Origin: RUG11788 sp964578175 | Lineage (GTDB): Bacteria > Bacillota_I > Bacilli_A > RF39 > UBA660 | Length of the DNA: 54,530 nucleotides | Direction of reading: 5' to 3' | NCBI GenBank assembly: GCA_964578175.1 | Contig: CAZOBH010000006.1 | Coordinates: forward strand, 1 to 54,530 | In this document: in pieces, positions 33,331-43,104 of the stretch | Numbering within the stretch: position 1 is the first letter of the stretch | Layout of the letters: each line of letters starts with the position of its first letter | The notes under the pieces: generated by a model | Told to the model about the DNA's origin: nothing | Databases searched by the model: none | Seen by the model: the letters and a program-made list of their open reading frames with translations, nothing else | Program-made: the position numbers and the translations under genes

Positions 33331-34119
33331 ATGAAGAAAAAAAATAAATTTAATCTAAAATTATTAATTGGAATAGTATTATTAATATTTATTATTATAT
33401 GTGTCTTATTCTTTGCTAATTATAAAAATGATGATAAAAAATTAACGCAAGAGGAAGAAGTATTAGAAAATATAGATAAAGTATTCTTAAATAAAGATAC
33501 AAATTCAGAAGCTATTTTTAAACTTATGGAAACAAAAGTTGCTACAACATATATAATGATGGGAAAAGGATCATTCTTAAGAAGTACACCAAAAGTACCT
33601 GAGAATTTAAACTCTTATAAAAAGGTACAAAATAAATATGTTGATAAAATAGAGAATATTATTTTAGAAAATTCAAAATATGAAATAACAGATACAAGAG
33701 ATGGAAATATATATTTTGATATAACACCATGGTATTATGATATGTATGCTAGTGATGTTATGCATTTATCAAGTAGACTTATGAAAATGAATGGTGTTAG
33801 CAATGATCCAGAAAAAAATACAAATTATTCAGTAGACGAATATAAATCAAGAGTAAAAGCAATGCAAATAATAGATAGGAAATTGGATAATTATTACAAT
33901 ACTGAAAATGAAGTTCTACATTTTAAAATGTTTTTTGTAGATGGAAAACCATATGAAAATCAATATTTGAGCTTATACTTTAATTTAGCAGGAGTAACAT
34001 CAAAAACAGCAATAATGAATCAAGCAGCATATGAAAAACAAACTAAAAGAATAGATGGTTATATAGATGAAGCAATTAAAAACGGAATACTTGATAAAAA
34101 TAATCCATTTGAATTATAA
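33331..34119 (+). CDS. Membrane-anchored protein of unknown function downstream of prepilin copy 2
   Basis: 262 residues. A basic N-terminus (MKKKNKFNLK) and one membrane helix (about 11-31) are followed by an extracellular, mostly helical domain with YFDITPWYYDMYASDVMHLSSRLMKM and FKMFFVDGKPYENQYLSLYFNLAG. It may be an uncleaved type II anchor. AGGTGG lies 6 bases before the ATG, 16 bases after the prepilin stop, so the two are probably cotranscribed. It could be an accessory or chaperone for that surface protein. No family is recognised. Confidence 0.75.
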   Translation: MKKKNKFNLKLLIGIVLLIFIIICVLFFANYKNDDKKLTQEEEVLENIDKVFLNKDTNSEAIFKLMETKVATTYIMMGKGSFLRSTPKVPENLNSYKKVQNKYVDKIENIILENSKYEITDTRDGNIYFDITPWYYDMYASDVMHLSSRLMKMNGVSNDPEKNTNYSVDEYKSRVKAMQIIDRKLDNYYNTENEVLHFKMFFVDGKPYENQYLSLYFNLAGVTSKTAIMNQAAYEKQTKRIDGYIDEAIKNGILDKNNPFEL

Positions 34120-34144
34120 GATTAACATTTGTTAATCTTTTTTT
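34118..34144 (+). terminator. Intrinsic terminator
   Basis: AAGATTAAC (34118-34126) pairs with GTTAATCTT (34131-34139) around ATTT, then a T run. Confidence 0.85.
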
Positions 34145-34216
34145 GTGTAAAGTTTATTTATTTGAATATATGTTTATGTTATATTTTTATTAGTGGTAGA
34201 ATTCTTGGAGGTATAT

Positions 34217-36793
34217 ATGAATTATTATGATAAAGATATTAGTGAAATATATAAAGAATTTGATAGTTCAAGTCATGGTTTAAAACAAGACCAAATTGAT
34301 AATAAACTACAAAAATATGGGTATAACAAGTTAGTTGAAGGTAAAAAGAAATCTAAACTTAGTAAATTTTTAAATCAATTTAATGATATGATGATTATTA
34401 TTTTACTAATTGTTATGTTATTAACTTTTTTCTATGCTTTGTTTTCCACACATGATTATACCGATAGTATTGTTATTTTTGTTGTAGTAATTCTTAATGC
34501 TATTATGGGATTTATTCAAGAAGAAAAAGCTGAAGTTACTTTAGATGGATTAAAAAAGTATTCTGCAACAAGTTGTACTGTAAAAAGAAATGGTGAAGAG
34601 ACAACAATAAGTACTGAGTATTTAGTTCCAGGAGATATTATTATTTTAAATCCAGGAGATAAAGTACCAGCTGATGCTAGAATAATAGAGGCATATAATC
34701 TTCAAGTAGATGAGTCTCCTCTTACAGGGGAATCTGCTCCAGTAAGAAAAAATATTGATAAATTAAAAGGAAAATTACTTTTACAAGAACAAACTAACAT
34801 GATTTTTTCAGGTACTAATATTACTGATGGTAAATGTATAGCTATAGTTTGTAAAACTGGTATGAAAACAGAGATAGGTTCTATAGCAGTATCTCTTAAT
34901 ACTCCATATGAAGTAAAAACTCCACTTCAAGTTAAAATAGAGGAATTATCAAAGAAAATTACTTTTATAGTATTAATAATTATTTGTATAGTATTTTTAT
35001 ATAGTATGATAAATAATTATAGTTTAATTGAATCTATTTCATTATGTATTGCTTTAGCTGTAGGAGCTATTCCTGAAGGGCTTCCAGCAGTAATAACTAT
35101 TACTTTATCAATAGGAGTTGGAAACTTAGCTAAAAAGAAGACTGTCGTTAAACAAATGAACGCTATTGAAACATTAGGTTCAACAGATATTATATGTTCA
35201 GATAAAACAGGTACTATTACTCAAAATAAGATGATAGTTGAAAAAGATATAATTTATAATCAAGAAATGGTTAATTTAATTTGTGCTTTAGATAATGAAG
35301 GAGTAATAGATAAAGATAAATATATTGGAGATCCAACTGAAACATGTTTATATGACTATTTAAAGAAACAAAAGATTGATCCGATAAAAATTAGAAAGAG
35401 TAATAAAAGATTATTTGAAATACCTTTTGATAGTAAGCGTAAAATGTCATCTTCTATTAATGAAGTAAATAATAAAAGATATATATTTACTAAAGGTAGT
35501 GTAGAAAACTTAATAGAAGTTTGTAATAGAATAGATGATGGTAAAGTATCTAAATTAACCAGTGAAAAGAAAAAAGAAATTACTAACTTAGATAAAGATA
35601 TGGCAAAAGATGCTTTAAGAGTATTAGGTTTTGCTTATAAAGAACTTGATAAAATAAATGAGAAATCTATATCTTCAGAAGAAAAAGATCTTATTTTTGT
35701 TGGTTTAGTTGGAATAATAGATCCAGCAAGGCCTGATGCTGAAGAAGCAGTTAAGAAATGTATTAGTGCTGGTATTAAACCTATTATGATTACAGGAGAT
35801 TCTTTATCTACTGCAACCGCAATTGCTAAACAAATTGGAATAGTTAATTCTGAAAAAGAAGGAGTTCTAGGAAGTGAATTAGATAAATATACTGATGAAC
35901 AATTAATAGATTTTGTAACTCACTATAGTGTTTATGCTAGAGTAAATCCAAATCATAAAAGAAGAATTATAGCCGCTTTTCAAAGTGCAGGAAAAGTAGT
36001 TGCAATGACTGGTGATGGAGTAAATGATGCTCCTGCTATAAAAGATGCTCATGTAGGAGTAGGAATGGGAATTACTGGAACAGATGTAACAAAAAGTGTT
36101 GCAGATATAATAATACTTGATGATTCATTCTCTACTATTGTTACAGCAGTTGAAGAGGGAAGAAGAATATTTTCTAATATTAGGAATAATATAGTTTATG
36201 CCTTATCAAGTAATTTTGCTGAAATATTTTCAGTATTTATTGGTATGTTAACTGGAAATACAATTTTACTTCCAATTCAAATATTATTTATTGATCTAGT
36301 AACAGATTCTATACCTAGTATTTGTTTATCGTTTGAAAAAAGCGAAAAAGGAATAATGGATAAACCTCCTAGAGGAATAAATAAAACAATATTTACACCA
36401 TTTATCATCTTTTGTATAGCATCATCTTCAATTATTGAAACATTATTTGTTTTATATACATATTTTGTAATAGGACATGGATTGTCTCCAGAACAATGTA
36501 TAACACTTGCCTTACTTGCGATGGTTATGCAAGAAATAGTTTATGCTGTAAGTACACGTAATTTAAAAGACCTTATAATATATCAAGGATTATTTAGTAA
36601 TAAAGCTATGAATATTGGATTACTTGCGATTATACTAGTTGAATTAATAGTATTCTTAACTCCAGTAGGAAGTTTTGTTGGAGTAGTTGCGATAGAATCT
36701 AGTATTCTTATAAAGGCAATCATAGTTAACTTGTTTGCATTCTTTATATATGAAGTAATTAAACCAATTGCAAGAAAAGTATTTAATGATTAG
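34217..36793 (+). CDS. P-type Ca2+-transporting ATPase (P2A)
   Basis: 858 residues of the calcium pump subfamily. The actuator TGES is near 170, PEGLP in helix M4 near 286, the phosphorylated Asp in SDKTGTITQN near 329, and the hinge TGDGVNDAPAIK near 598. M6 has LVTDSIPS, where Ca2+ pumps have NLVTDxxPA. Ten membrane helices. It should export Ca2+ (possibly Mn2+) using ATP. The start at 34217 has GGAGG; the ATG-less extension to 34193 does not. It is followed by glyA after 10 bases. Confidence 0.92.
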   Translation: MNYYDKDISEIYKEFDSSSHGLKQDQIDNKLQKYGYNKLVEGKKKSKLSKFLNQFNDMMIIILLIVMLLTFFYALFSTHDYTDSIVIFVVVILNAIMGFIQEEKAEVTLDGLKKYSATSCTVKRNGEETTISTEYLVPGDIIILNPGDKVPADARIIEAYNLQVDESPLTGESAPVRKNIDKLKGKLLLQEQTNMIFSGTNITDGKCIAIVCKTGMKTEIGSIAVSLNTPYEVKTPLQVKIEELSKKITFIVLIIICIVFLYSMINNYSLIESISLCIALAVGAIPEGLPAVITITLSIGVGNLAKKKTVVKQMNAIETLGSTDIICSDKTGTITQNKMIVEKDIIYNQEMVNLICALDNEGVIDKDKYIGDPTETCLYDYLKKQKIDPIKIRKSNKRLFEIPFDSKRKMSSSINEVNNKRYIFTKGSVENLIEVCNRIDDGKVSKLTSEKKKEITNLDKDMAKDALRVLGFAYKELDKINEKSISSEEKDLIFVGLVGIIDPARPDAEEAVKKCISAGIKPIMITGDSLSTATAIAKQIGIVNSEKEGVLGSELDKYTDEQLIDFVTHYSVYARVNPNHKRRIIAAFQSAGKVVAMTGDGVNDAPAIKDAHVGVGMGITGTDVTKSVADIIILDDSFSTIVTAVEEGRRIFSNIRNNIVYALSSNFAEIFSVFIGMLTGNTILLPIQILFIDLVTDSIPSICLSFEKSEKGIMDKPPRGINKTIFTPFIIFCIASSSIIETLFVLYTYFVIGHGLSPEQCITLALLAMVMQEIVYAVSTRNLKDLIIYQGLFSNKAMNIGLLAIILVELIVFLTPVGSFVGVVAIESSILIKAIIVNLFAFFIYEVIKPIARKVFND

Positions 36794-36803
36794 GAGGATT
36801 AAT

Positions 36804-38021
36804 ATGGATAAAGTACTTGAAAAAGCATTAAGAAATGAAAGGAATAGACAAAGGGATAATATAGAACTCATTGCTAGTGAAAACTATGTATCTAAGGATG
36901 TTTTAAAATTACAAGGTAGTATTTTAACTAATAAATATGCTGAAGGATATCCTGGTAAAAGATATTATGGTGGATGCGAATATATTGATATATTTGAAAA
37001 TAGAGCAATAGAAAATGCAACAAAGTTATTTGATTGTAAATACGCTAATGTCCAACCACATTCTGGAAGTGCTGCTAATATGGCTGTATATAGAGCTCTT
37101 CTTGAAAAAGGAGATACAGTAATGGGTATGAATCTTTCTCAAGGTGGACATTTAACTCATGGACATTCTATGTCATTTAGTGGACAAGATTATAAAATAA
37201 TTGAATATAGTGTTGATAAAGAAACTGAAACAATTGATTATGACGAAGTATTAAAACTAGCTCTTTTAAATAAACCTAAAATGATTATAGCTGGTGCATC
37301 AGCTTATTCTAGAATTATTGATTTTAAAAAGTTTAGAGAAATAGCTGATAAAGTAGGTGCTTATCTAATGGTAGATATGGCACATATTGCTGGAATAGTT
37401 GCAGTAGGACTTCATCCATCACCACTTCCTTATGCTGATGTAGTTACAACTACTACTCATAAAACATTACGTGGACCTAGAGGTGGAATGATTCTTACTA
37501 ATAACGAAGAAATTATTACTAAAATTAATAAAACAGTATTCCCAGGTATTCAAGGTGGACCATTAATGCATGTAATAGGAGCTAAAGCTCAATGTTTCTA
37601 TGAAGATTTACAACCTGATTTTAAAGAATATATTAGTCAAGTCTTAAAAAATGCTAAAATTCTTGCTAAGACTTTAGAAGATAATGGATTAAGAATAGTT
37701 TCAGGTGGAACAGATAATCATTTAATGTTAGTAGATGTAAAATCAATTGGTTTAACTGGAAAACAAGCAGAAAAACTATTAGATAATATTCATATTACAG
37801 TTAATAAAAATACTATTCCATATGATACTGAAAAACCATTTGTAACTAGTGGAATTAGACTTGGTACTCCAGCTATGACTACTCGTGGATTTAAAGAAAA
37901 AGATTTTATTAAAGTAGGTAATATAATAGTTGAATCTTTAAAGAATCCAGATAATTTAGAAATACAAGAAAAATTAAAAGAAGAAGTATTAGAATTAACA
38001 AGATCTCATCCTGTTAAGTAA
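36804..38021 (+). CDS. glyA: Serine hydroxymethyltransferase (GlyA)
   Basis: 405 residues. Converts serine and tetrahydrofolate to glycine and methylene-THF. The PLP-binding Lys lies in TTTTHKTLRGPRGG near 221, and IELIASENY and YAEGYPGKRYYGGC are the conserved folate/substrate regions. Complete and normal in length. The start at 36804 has TAGGAGG; the ATG at 36768 lies inside the ATPase gene. A terminator follows. Confidence 0.97.
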   Translation: MDKVLEKALRNERNRQRDNIELIASENYVSKDVLKLQGSILTNKYAEGYPGKRYYGGCEYIDIFENRAIENATKLFDCKYANVQPHSGSAANMAVYRALLEKGDTVMGMNLSQGGHLTHGHSMSFSGQDYKIIEYSVDKETETIDYDEVLKLALLNKPKMIIAGASAYSRIIDFKKFREIADKVGAYLMVDMAHIAGIVAVGLHPSPLPYADVVTTTTHKTLRGPRGGMILTNNEEIITKINKTVFPGIQGGPLMHVIGAKAQCFYEDLQPDFKEYISQVLKNAKILAKTLEDNGLRIVSGGTDNHLMLVDVKSIGLTGKQAEKLLDNIHITVNKNTIPYDTEKPFVTSGIRLGTPAMTTRGFKEKDFIKVGNIIVESLKNPDNLEIQEKLKEEVLELTRSHPVK

Positions 38022-38030
38022 ATATATGTA

Positions 38031-38060
38031 AAAAATAACAATATGAAATTGTTATTTTTC
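38031..38060 (+). terminator. Intrinsic terminator of glyA
   Basis: ATAACAAT (38035-38042) pairs with ATTGTTAT (38048-38055), extended by A/T pairs and followed by a T run. Confidence 0.8.
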
Positions 38061-38102
38061 TTTTTATTTGGTATTTTTATAATATGAATAGGTGGTGTTT
38101 CT

Positions 38103-38360
38103 ATGGCAGATATGGCATTAAAACCTTATAGTATTGATATAGAAAGTATAAGAATTGGTAAAACAGATATTAAAACTTATGTTGATCATGAAACTAAAAA
38201 AGAAAATAAATATGTAATAGATTTAAGTGAAGCTTTTAAAGAACCTTTAAAATTAAAAGAAAAAAAATATGTAATGGATTTATCTGGAGTATTTCCTAGT
38301 TTTGATAATATTAACAGTGATTATAATCCATATATAGATGAATTAAATGATAATTATTAA
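38103..38360 (+). CDS. Small protein with duplicated YVIDLS motif, 85 aa
   Basis: Soluble and acidic. KYVIDLSEAFKEP and KYVMDLSGVFPSF are two copies of one short motif about 25 residues apart. AGGTGG precedes the start. It lies 27 bases before the wall-hydrolase gene at 38388 and looks like the first gene of that operon. No family is recognised. It might be a small adaptor, since short repeated hydrophobic-acidic motifs often bind partners. Confidence 0.65.
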   Translation: MADMALKPYSIDIESIRIGKTDIKTYVDHETKKENKYVIDLSEAFKEPLKLKEKKYVMDLSGVFPSFDNINSDYNPYIDELNDNY

Positions 38361-38387
38361 AGTTTTAAAGAATAGAAGGGAACTATT

Positions 38388-40073
38388 ATGAAGAAAGTAT
38401 TTAGATTTATTTTAGTTGTTTTATTATGCCCAACAATAATTTTTGCTGAGTCTAGAATAGCTTGTGGTGATGCTGGTAATATTCCTTTAGCTTTGCCTGA
38501 GTTTGTAAGAACTATTTTAACTCTTGTTAAATTTTTAGTGCCACTTGGTTTAATTTTATATGGTGGTGTAGACTTATTAAAAGCGGTTTATAGTAATGAT
38601 AAAAGAGGTTTAGATATAGCAACAAAACACTTTATAACAAGAGCAGTTGCTGGTGTTTCTATTTTCTTTTTTATATACATAGTTCAAATTTTTGTTAAAG
38701 GAACAGAGGATAATACAGTACTTGAATGTTTAAATTGTTTTACTACTGATGAAAATGCATGTGTTGTTTATAATGTAGAAGTTGATGATGGAAAGAAAGA
38801 AAAAGAAGAAGCTGATAAGAAACGTGAGGCTTTAAATAAAAAACGTGAAGAAGAAAGAAAGAAACAAGAAGAAGAAGCTAGAAGAGCTAAAGAAATAGCT
38901 AGTAGAGATAAAGATGATGATTCAATTCTTAATGGAACAAGAACTCCAGGAGAAACAACTGGTTCATGTAATCCAGGAAGTAAAAATATCTTTTTAGGTG
39001 ACTCTAGAACTGTTCAAATGTGTATTTATAAAACAGGAGCTAGTTGGGTAAACAATCCTTGTGAATATACAACTCATGGAACATATCAAAAAGGAAATGA
39101 CTACTATGTTGCTGCTGGAGGATTAGGATATGATTGGATGGTATCAAGTGGAGCAGCTGGAGTTAATGCTATTTTAAATGCAAATCCAGGAACTACATTT
39201 AATATCATAAGTTTATTAGGTATAAATGGACTTGGTGCAGAAAGATATGTTGCCAAATACAAAGAATATGCAAGTGGTCCATGGAAAGGTCATAATTTAG
39301 TATTTGTTAGTGGTAATCCAATTGATGAAAGTAGATATTCTGGATTTAAGAATAGTGATATTGAAAGTTTTAATAGAACATTAAAAAATGGAGTAAGTGG
39401 AATAGGTATGTATTGTGATACTTATAGTAAGTTACCCAAGAACTTTGGTGGAGATGGACTTCATTATAATCAACAAATGTATGAAAAAATATATACTGAG
39501 TCATTGAAATGTGCAAATACAATAGATCCTAATTGTAATAATGGGGTATCAGGAGAAACTCATTCAGCAGGACTTAATCATAGTCAAAAATTACAAAAAG
39601 TATTCCCTAATGGTATTCCAGCATCAGATGCTGAAGTACGTAAATATTTAGTTGATTTAGAAGTTCCAATTACTAAAAAAGATGGAACTAAGACAACCAC
39701 TACTGTTCAAGTACATAAAGTAATTGCTGGTGATGTTAAAGCGGCTTTAGTAGCAGCACAAAATTCAGGATTTAAAGTTTATGAAATAGGTGGATATAGA
39801 ACTTATGGGTCTGATTCAGCAGGATCAATTACAAGTATCGGATTAGTTCAAAGTCAACACTGTTATGGATTAGCAGTTGATATAAATGTTGATGAAAACT
39901 GTCATAGACCGAGCAATGGGCCATGTGTTACAGGAAGTACTTATTTAACTGGACCTTATGCAATAACACCAGATACAGCTCTTTATAAATCATTCATTGG
40001 TAATGGATGGGGATGGGGAGGAGAATGGAGTAGTTCAAAAGACTATATGCATTTCTCTTACTTTGGTTATTAG
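38388..40073 (+). CDS. VirB2-like anchor + Lys/Glu linker + SGNH esterase + M15 D,D-carboxypeptidase
   Basis: 561 residues in clear modules. Signal peptide 1-20 (IFA cut). Two helices (about 42-64 and 83-103) around a basic turn give a VirB2/TrbC-like hairpin, with Cys26 and a CLNCFTTDENAC Cys cluster. A Lys/Glu/Arg-rich linker follows (about 136-175, KKREEERKKQEEEARR). The SGNH domain starts near 197: FLGDSRTVQM (Ser), LLGINGLG (Asn) and DGLHYN (Asp, His). The C-terminal VanY/M15 domain has GGYRT, QHCYGLAVDINVDENC (zinc His and Asp) and DYMHFSYFGY (zinc His). Both enzyme sites look complete. It should trim and de-esterify peptidoglycan outside the membrane. It shares its N-terminal half with the next gene. 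Confidence 0.85.
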   Translation: MKKVFRFILVVLLCPTIIFAESRIACGDAGNIPLALPEFVRTILTLVKFLVPLGLILYGGVDLLKAVYSNDKRGLDIATKHFITRAVAGVSIFFFIYIVQIFVKGTEDNTVLECLNCFTTDENACVVYNVEVDDGKKEKEEADKKREALNKKREEERKKQEEEARRAKEIASRDKDDDSILNGTRTPGETTGSCNPGSKNIFLGDSRTVQMCIYKTGASWVNNPCEYTTHGTYQKGNDYYVAAGGLGYDWMVSSGAAGVNAILNANPGTTFNIISLLGINGLGAERYVAKYKEYASGPWKGHNLVFVSGNPIDESRYSGFKNSDIESFNRTLKNGVSGIGMYCDTYSKLPKNFGGDGLHYNQQMYEKIYTESLKCANTIDPNCNNGVSGETHSAGLNHSQKLQKVFPNGIPASDAEVRKYLVDLEVPITKKDGTKTTTTVQVHKVIAGDVKAALVAAQNSGFKVYEIGGYRTYGSDSAGSITSIGLVQSQHCYGLAVDINVDENCHRPSNGPCVTGSTYLTGPYAITPDTALYKSFIGNGWGWGGEWSSSKDYMHFSYFGY

Positions 40074-40082
40074 GCGTTAATT

Positions 40083-41516
40083 ATGAAAAAGAAATTACTA
40101 TTACTAAACATAATTAACATTTTATATTCACCATTAGTATTAGCTGATACTAGAGCAGCATGTGGAAATACTGATAATATTCCAGCTGCTCTTCCTGAAT
40201 TTGTTAGACTTATATTTCTATTAATAAAATATTTGATACCAGTTGCTTTGATACTATATGGATCAATTGACTTTTTAAAAGTATTATTTTCTGGTAGTAA
40301 TGTAGGACTAGATAGAGTAGTAAAGAAAATGATTACAAGAGTAATAGCAGGTGTATCAGTATTTTTCATAGTGTTTTTGATTCAATTTTTCGTAAAAGAA
40401 GCAACAGAAGATGATGGAATTGTAGAGTGTATAAGTTGTTTTACTACAAATGAGGATTCATGTAGATTATATGTAGCAGAAGAAGATGATGGATCAAGTG
40501 AAAAAACTGAAGCTGATAAAAAAAGAGAGTCTTTAAATAAAAAGCGAGAAGAAGAAAGAAAGAAACAGGAAGAAGAAGCTAAAAAAGCAAAAGAGATTGC
40601 TAAAAAAGATAAAGATGATGATTCAATACTTAATGGAAGAATGGTACAAACTTGTCTAGATTATTCATATGCTGGAAATGGAAAAGTAAAATCTAGATTT
40701 TCAAGTCATACTCTAGAAATTGTTGAGAAACATTTAAATGATTTTGATTATAGTAATTTTGTATCTAGAACAGATGATTTTAAAGTATATATGAATAGTC
40801 TTGGTGGAGTATTTTCTAGTTACTATGGGAAAAAAATGCATGTTACATCAGCCAAAGAATTACAACTTGTCAGTGAATATGTTTTTGGAATGATGTATAT
40901 GTATGGATTTGATTATTATAATGGACCAACTCGTAAATATTGCAAATGGGGTGGAAGTTGTAAAGATATGGATAAAATAAGAATGGGAGAACTACCACAA
41001 GCTGCATCAAGTGATGCATTTTATCCAGGAACTATAATTCATTCTGAAGATGGATTATCTGGACCATTAAGTGATTTTGATAAATTAATTAGTAATCAAG
41101 GTGAGATTAACATGACTACTAACTGTAACTGGACTGTTGATATGATCTATTATAAAGCTGGATTATTTGGTGGAAAAGGTCAACCTGGTGGTTCAGCAGA
41201 TGCTGCAGCTATGGGTAGAAAATATAAAATAATAAGTGATCCTAATGATCTACAAGTAGGAGATATTGTTCATTTTTTTGAAAATGGAATTGATAAGACT
41301 AATCCTGATACTTGGAATGGATGGTATCATGTTGCCTTTATTGGAGAAGTTGATAGTTATAATAAAAAAGTAGTAGGTTATGATGGAGGTAGTTATTTTA
41401 CTAATAATCGTAACTTTAAATGGGAAGCTAAAATAGAAGGTAGTGAAACAAAATTACATGGAACTAAAAACTGGGCTGCAGTAAGAATTGCAGATTTAGA
41501 TCAAAGTTGTATTTAA
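40083..41516 (+). CDS. VirB2-like anchor + Lys/Glu linker + NlpC/P60-like endopeptidase
   Basis: 477 residues. The first ~190 are paralogous to the previous protein: signal peptide ending VLA, RAACGNTDNIP, two helices, a CISCFTTNEDSC cluster and the linker KKREEERKKQEEEAKKAKE, ending in DDDSILNG in both. The head is different: a helical segment (about 200-300), then an NlpC/P60- or CHAP-like domain with Cys348 in TTNCNW, LQVGDIVHFF and His416 in WYHVAFIGE. It would cut peptidoglycan stem peptides. The binding site is weak (TTAGGCG), and the gene starts 10 bases after the previous stop, so it may rely on coupling. Confidence 0.82.
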   Translation: MKKKLLLLNIINILYSPLVLADTRAACGNTDNIPAALPEFVRLIFLLIKYLIPVALILYGSIDFLKVLFSGSNVGLDRVVKKMITRVIAGVSVFFIVFLIQFFVKEATEDDGIVECISCFTTNEDSCRLYVAEEDDGSSEKTEADKKRESLNKKREEERKKQEEEAKKAKEIAKKDKDDDSILNGRMVQTCLDYSYAGNGKVKSRFSSHTLEIVEKHLNDFDYSNFVSRTDDFKVYMNSLGGVFSSYYGKKMHVTSAKELQLVSEYVFGMMYMYGFDYYNGPTRKYCKWGGSCKDMDKIRMGELPQAASSDAFYPGTIIHSEDGLSGPLSDFDKLISNQGEINMTTNCNWTVDMIYYKAGLFGGKGQPGGSADAAAMGRKYKIISDPNDLQVGDIVHFFENGIDKTNPDTWNGWYHVAFIGEVDSYNKKVVGYDGGSYFTNNRNFKWEAKIEGSETKLHGTKNWAAVRIADLDQSCI

Positions 41517-41526
41517 GGAGGTTATT

Positions 41527-42252
41527 ATGAAACCACAAAATAGACCACTTCATATTATATGTAATAAAGAAGATATTGGAGAAGTTGTCCTTATGTCAGG
41601 AGATCCTTTAAGAGCTAAATATATTGCTGAAAAATATCTTAGTCTTCATAAAAGAGTAAATGAACTTAGGAATATGTATGCTTATACGGGATTTTATAAA
41701 GGTAAAAAAATAACGGTAATGGGACATGGAATGGGTGTACCATCAATAGGAATATATACATTTGAATTATTCTATTATTTTGATGTTAAAAAAATAATTA
41801 GAATAGGTACTGGTGGAGCTGGATTAGTACCAATAGATTTAAATGAAGTAGTACTTGCAGATTCTGCATATAATGAATCCAATTATGCTTTAGAGTTTAT
41901 AGGAGAAGAAGCACATATTTCATATCCTAGTAAAGAACTTAATGATAAGATTATAGAAATATCTAAAAAACAAAATATTAAACTTAATATTGGACCTGTT
42001 TTAACTACTGATGTGTTTACTCCATATGGAAATGTTGATGAAACTATAAAAAGACTTCCAAAAGACTTTAAATATATTGCAGAAGAAATGGAAAGTTTTG
42101 CTTTATTTTATAATGCAAAAGTATTTAAAAGAGAAGCAGCATGTTTAATTACAATAGTAGATTCAAAGTTTACTGATAAAATAGTAACACCAGAAGATAG
42201 AGAAAAAGCATTAGATAATATGATTCTTTTAGGTCTGGAATCATTAATTTAG
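41527..42252 (+). CDS. deoD: Purine-nucleoside phosphorylase (DeoD type)
   Basis: 241 residues. Splits purine nucleosides with phosphate for salvage. MSGDPLRAKYIA (phosphate loop), GHGMGVPSIGIYTFEL, IGTGGAG and AEEMESFAL (base/ribose site) mark the hexameric DeoD family, and IVDSKFTDK replaces the more usual SDH motif. AAGGAGG precedes the start, 10 bases after the wall-hydrolase gene. The role is unrelated to the upstream genes. Confidence 0.93.
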   Translation: MKPQNRPLHIICNKEDIGEVVLMSGDPLRAKYIAEKYLSLHKRVNELRNMYAYTGFYKGKKITVMGHGMGVPSIGIYTFELFYYFDVKKIIRIGTGGAGLVPIDLNEVVLADSAYNESNYALEFIGEEAHISYPSKELNDKIIEISKKQNIKLNIGPVLTTDVFTPYGNVDETIKRLPKDFKYIAEEMESFALFYNAKVFKREAACLITIVDSKFTDKIVTPEDREKALDNMILLGLESLI

Positions 42253-42314
42253 ATAAAAAAACTTTACTTTTTAGCAAAAATAGTATAAATTATACGTGCA
42301 TTGTTAAAAAAACT

Positions 42315-42343
42315 TTGTCTAAATAGAGTTTGTTTGATATAAT
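42315..42343 (+). promoter_or_regulatory. rpmG-efp promoter
   Basis: TTGTCT (42315-42320), 17 bases, TATAAT (42338-42343), 26 bases before the rpmG start. Confidence 0.7.
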
Positions 42344-42368
42344 ACAAAGAGAAACGAGGAGGGATACT

Positions 42369-42533
42369 ATGGCAAAAGTAGGAAATAGACAACTTAAAAC
42401 ATTAGTATGTACTGAATGTAATAGTGAAAATTATCGTGTTGAAAAGAATGTAAAAAATACTACTGAACGTTTAGAATTAAAAAAATATTGTTCTAAATGT
42501 CAAAAACATACAACACATAGAGAAAAAAAATAA
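42369..42533 (+). CDS. rpmG: Ribosomal protein bL33, zinc-binding form
   Basis: 54 residues. CTEC at 14-17 and CSKC at 41-44 are the two zinc Cys pairs of the C+ form. It is normal in size. The start at 42369 has GAGGAGG; the upstream ATG at 42330 overlaps the -10 box. It is co-transcribed with efp, 13 bases downstream. Confidence 0.96.
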   Translation: MAKVGNRQLKTLVCTECNSENYRVEKNVKNTTERLELKKYCSKCQKHTTHREKK

Positions 42534-42546
42534 TTAGGGGGATATT

Positions 42547-43104
42547 ATGATTAATGTTAATGATTTTAAAAATGGTTTAACTATTAAAATGGATGGAAAA
42601 ATATATACTGTTATTGAATTCCAACATGTTAAACCTGGTAAAGGATCAGCTTTTGTACGTTGTAAATTAAAAAATATTATTGATGGTACAACTATTGAAA
42701 CAACATTTAATGCTGGAGTTAAAGTAGAAGCTGCTCGTATAGAAAGAAGAGAAATGCAATATTTATATTCACAAGATGATACTTATTATTTTATGAATAT
42801 GCAAACTTATGATCAAATAGGAGTTGATAAAGCATCTATTGGTGACGATATAAAATATCTAAAAGAAAATATTACTTTATATCTAACTATGTATGAAGGA
42901 AATGTTATTGGTGTAGTTTTACCTGATAAAGTAGAATATACTGTTACTCATACAGAACCAGCTGTTAAGGGAAATACAACAAGTAGTGCTATGAAAGATG
43001 CAACTCTAGAAAATGGTTTAGTTGTTAAAGTTCCTTTATTTATTAACGAAGGAGAAAGTGTAGTAATAACAACTGCAGATGGTAAATATTCATCAAGAGC
43101 TTAA
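42547..43104 (+). CDS. efp: Translation elongation factor P
   Basis: 185 residues, three beta-barrel domains. Relieves ribosome stalling at polyproline. Lys32 in VKPGKGSAF is the modification site at the tip of domain I. No EpmA/YmfI-type modification gene was recognised nearby. A terminator overlaps its stop. Confidence 0.97.
   Translation: MINVNDFKNGLTIKMDGKIYTVIEFQHVKPGKGSAFVRCKLKNIIDGTTIETTFNAGVKVEAARIERREMQYLYSQDDTYYFMNMQTYDQIGVDKASIGDDIKYLKENITLYLTMYEGNVIGVVLPDKVEYTVTHTEPAVKGNTTSSAMKDATLENGLVVKVPLFINEGESVVITTADGKYSSRA

Noticed and set aside
42253..42314. Repeated AAAAAAACTTT before rpmG as a regulatory element
   Set aside because: Two short A/T-rich matches in very AT-rich sequence; no hairpin or conserved element is evident.
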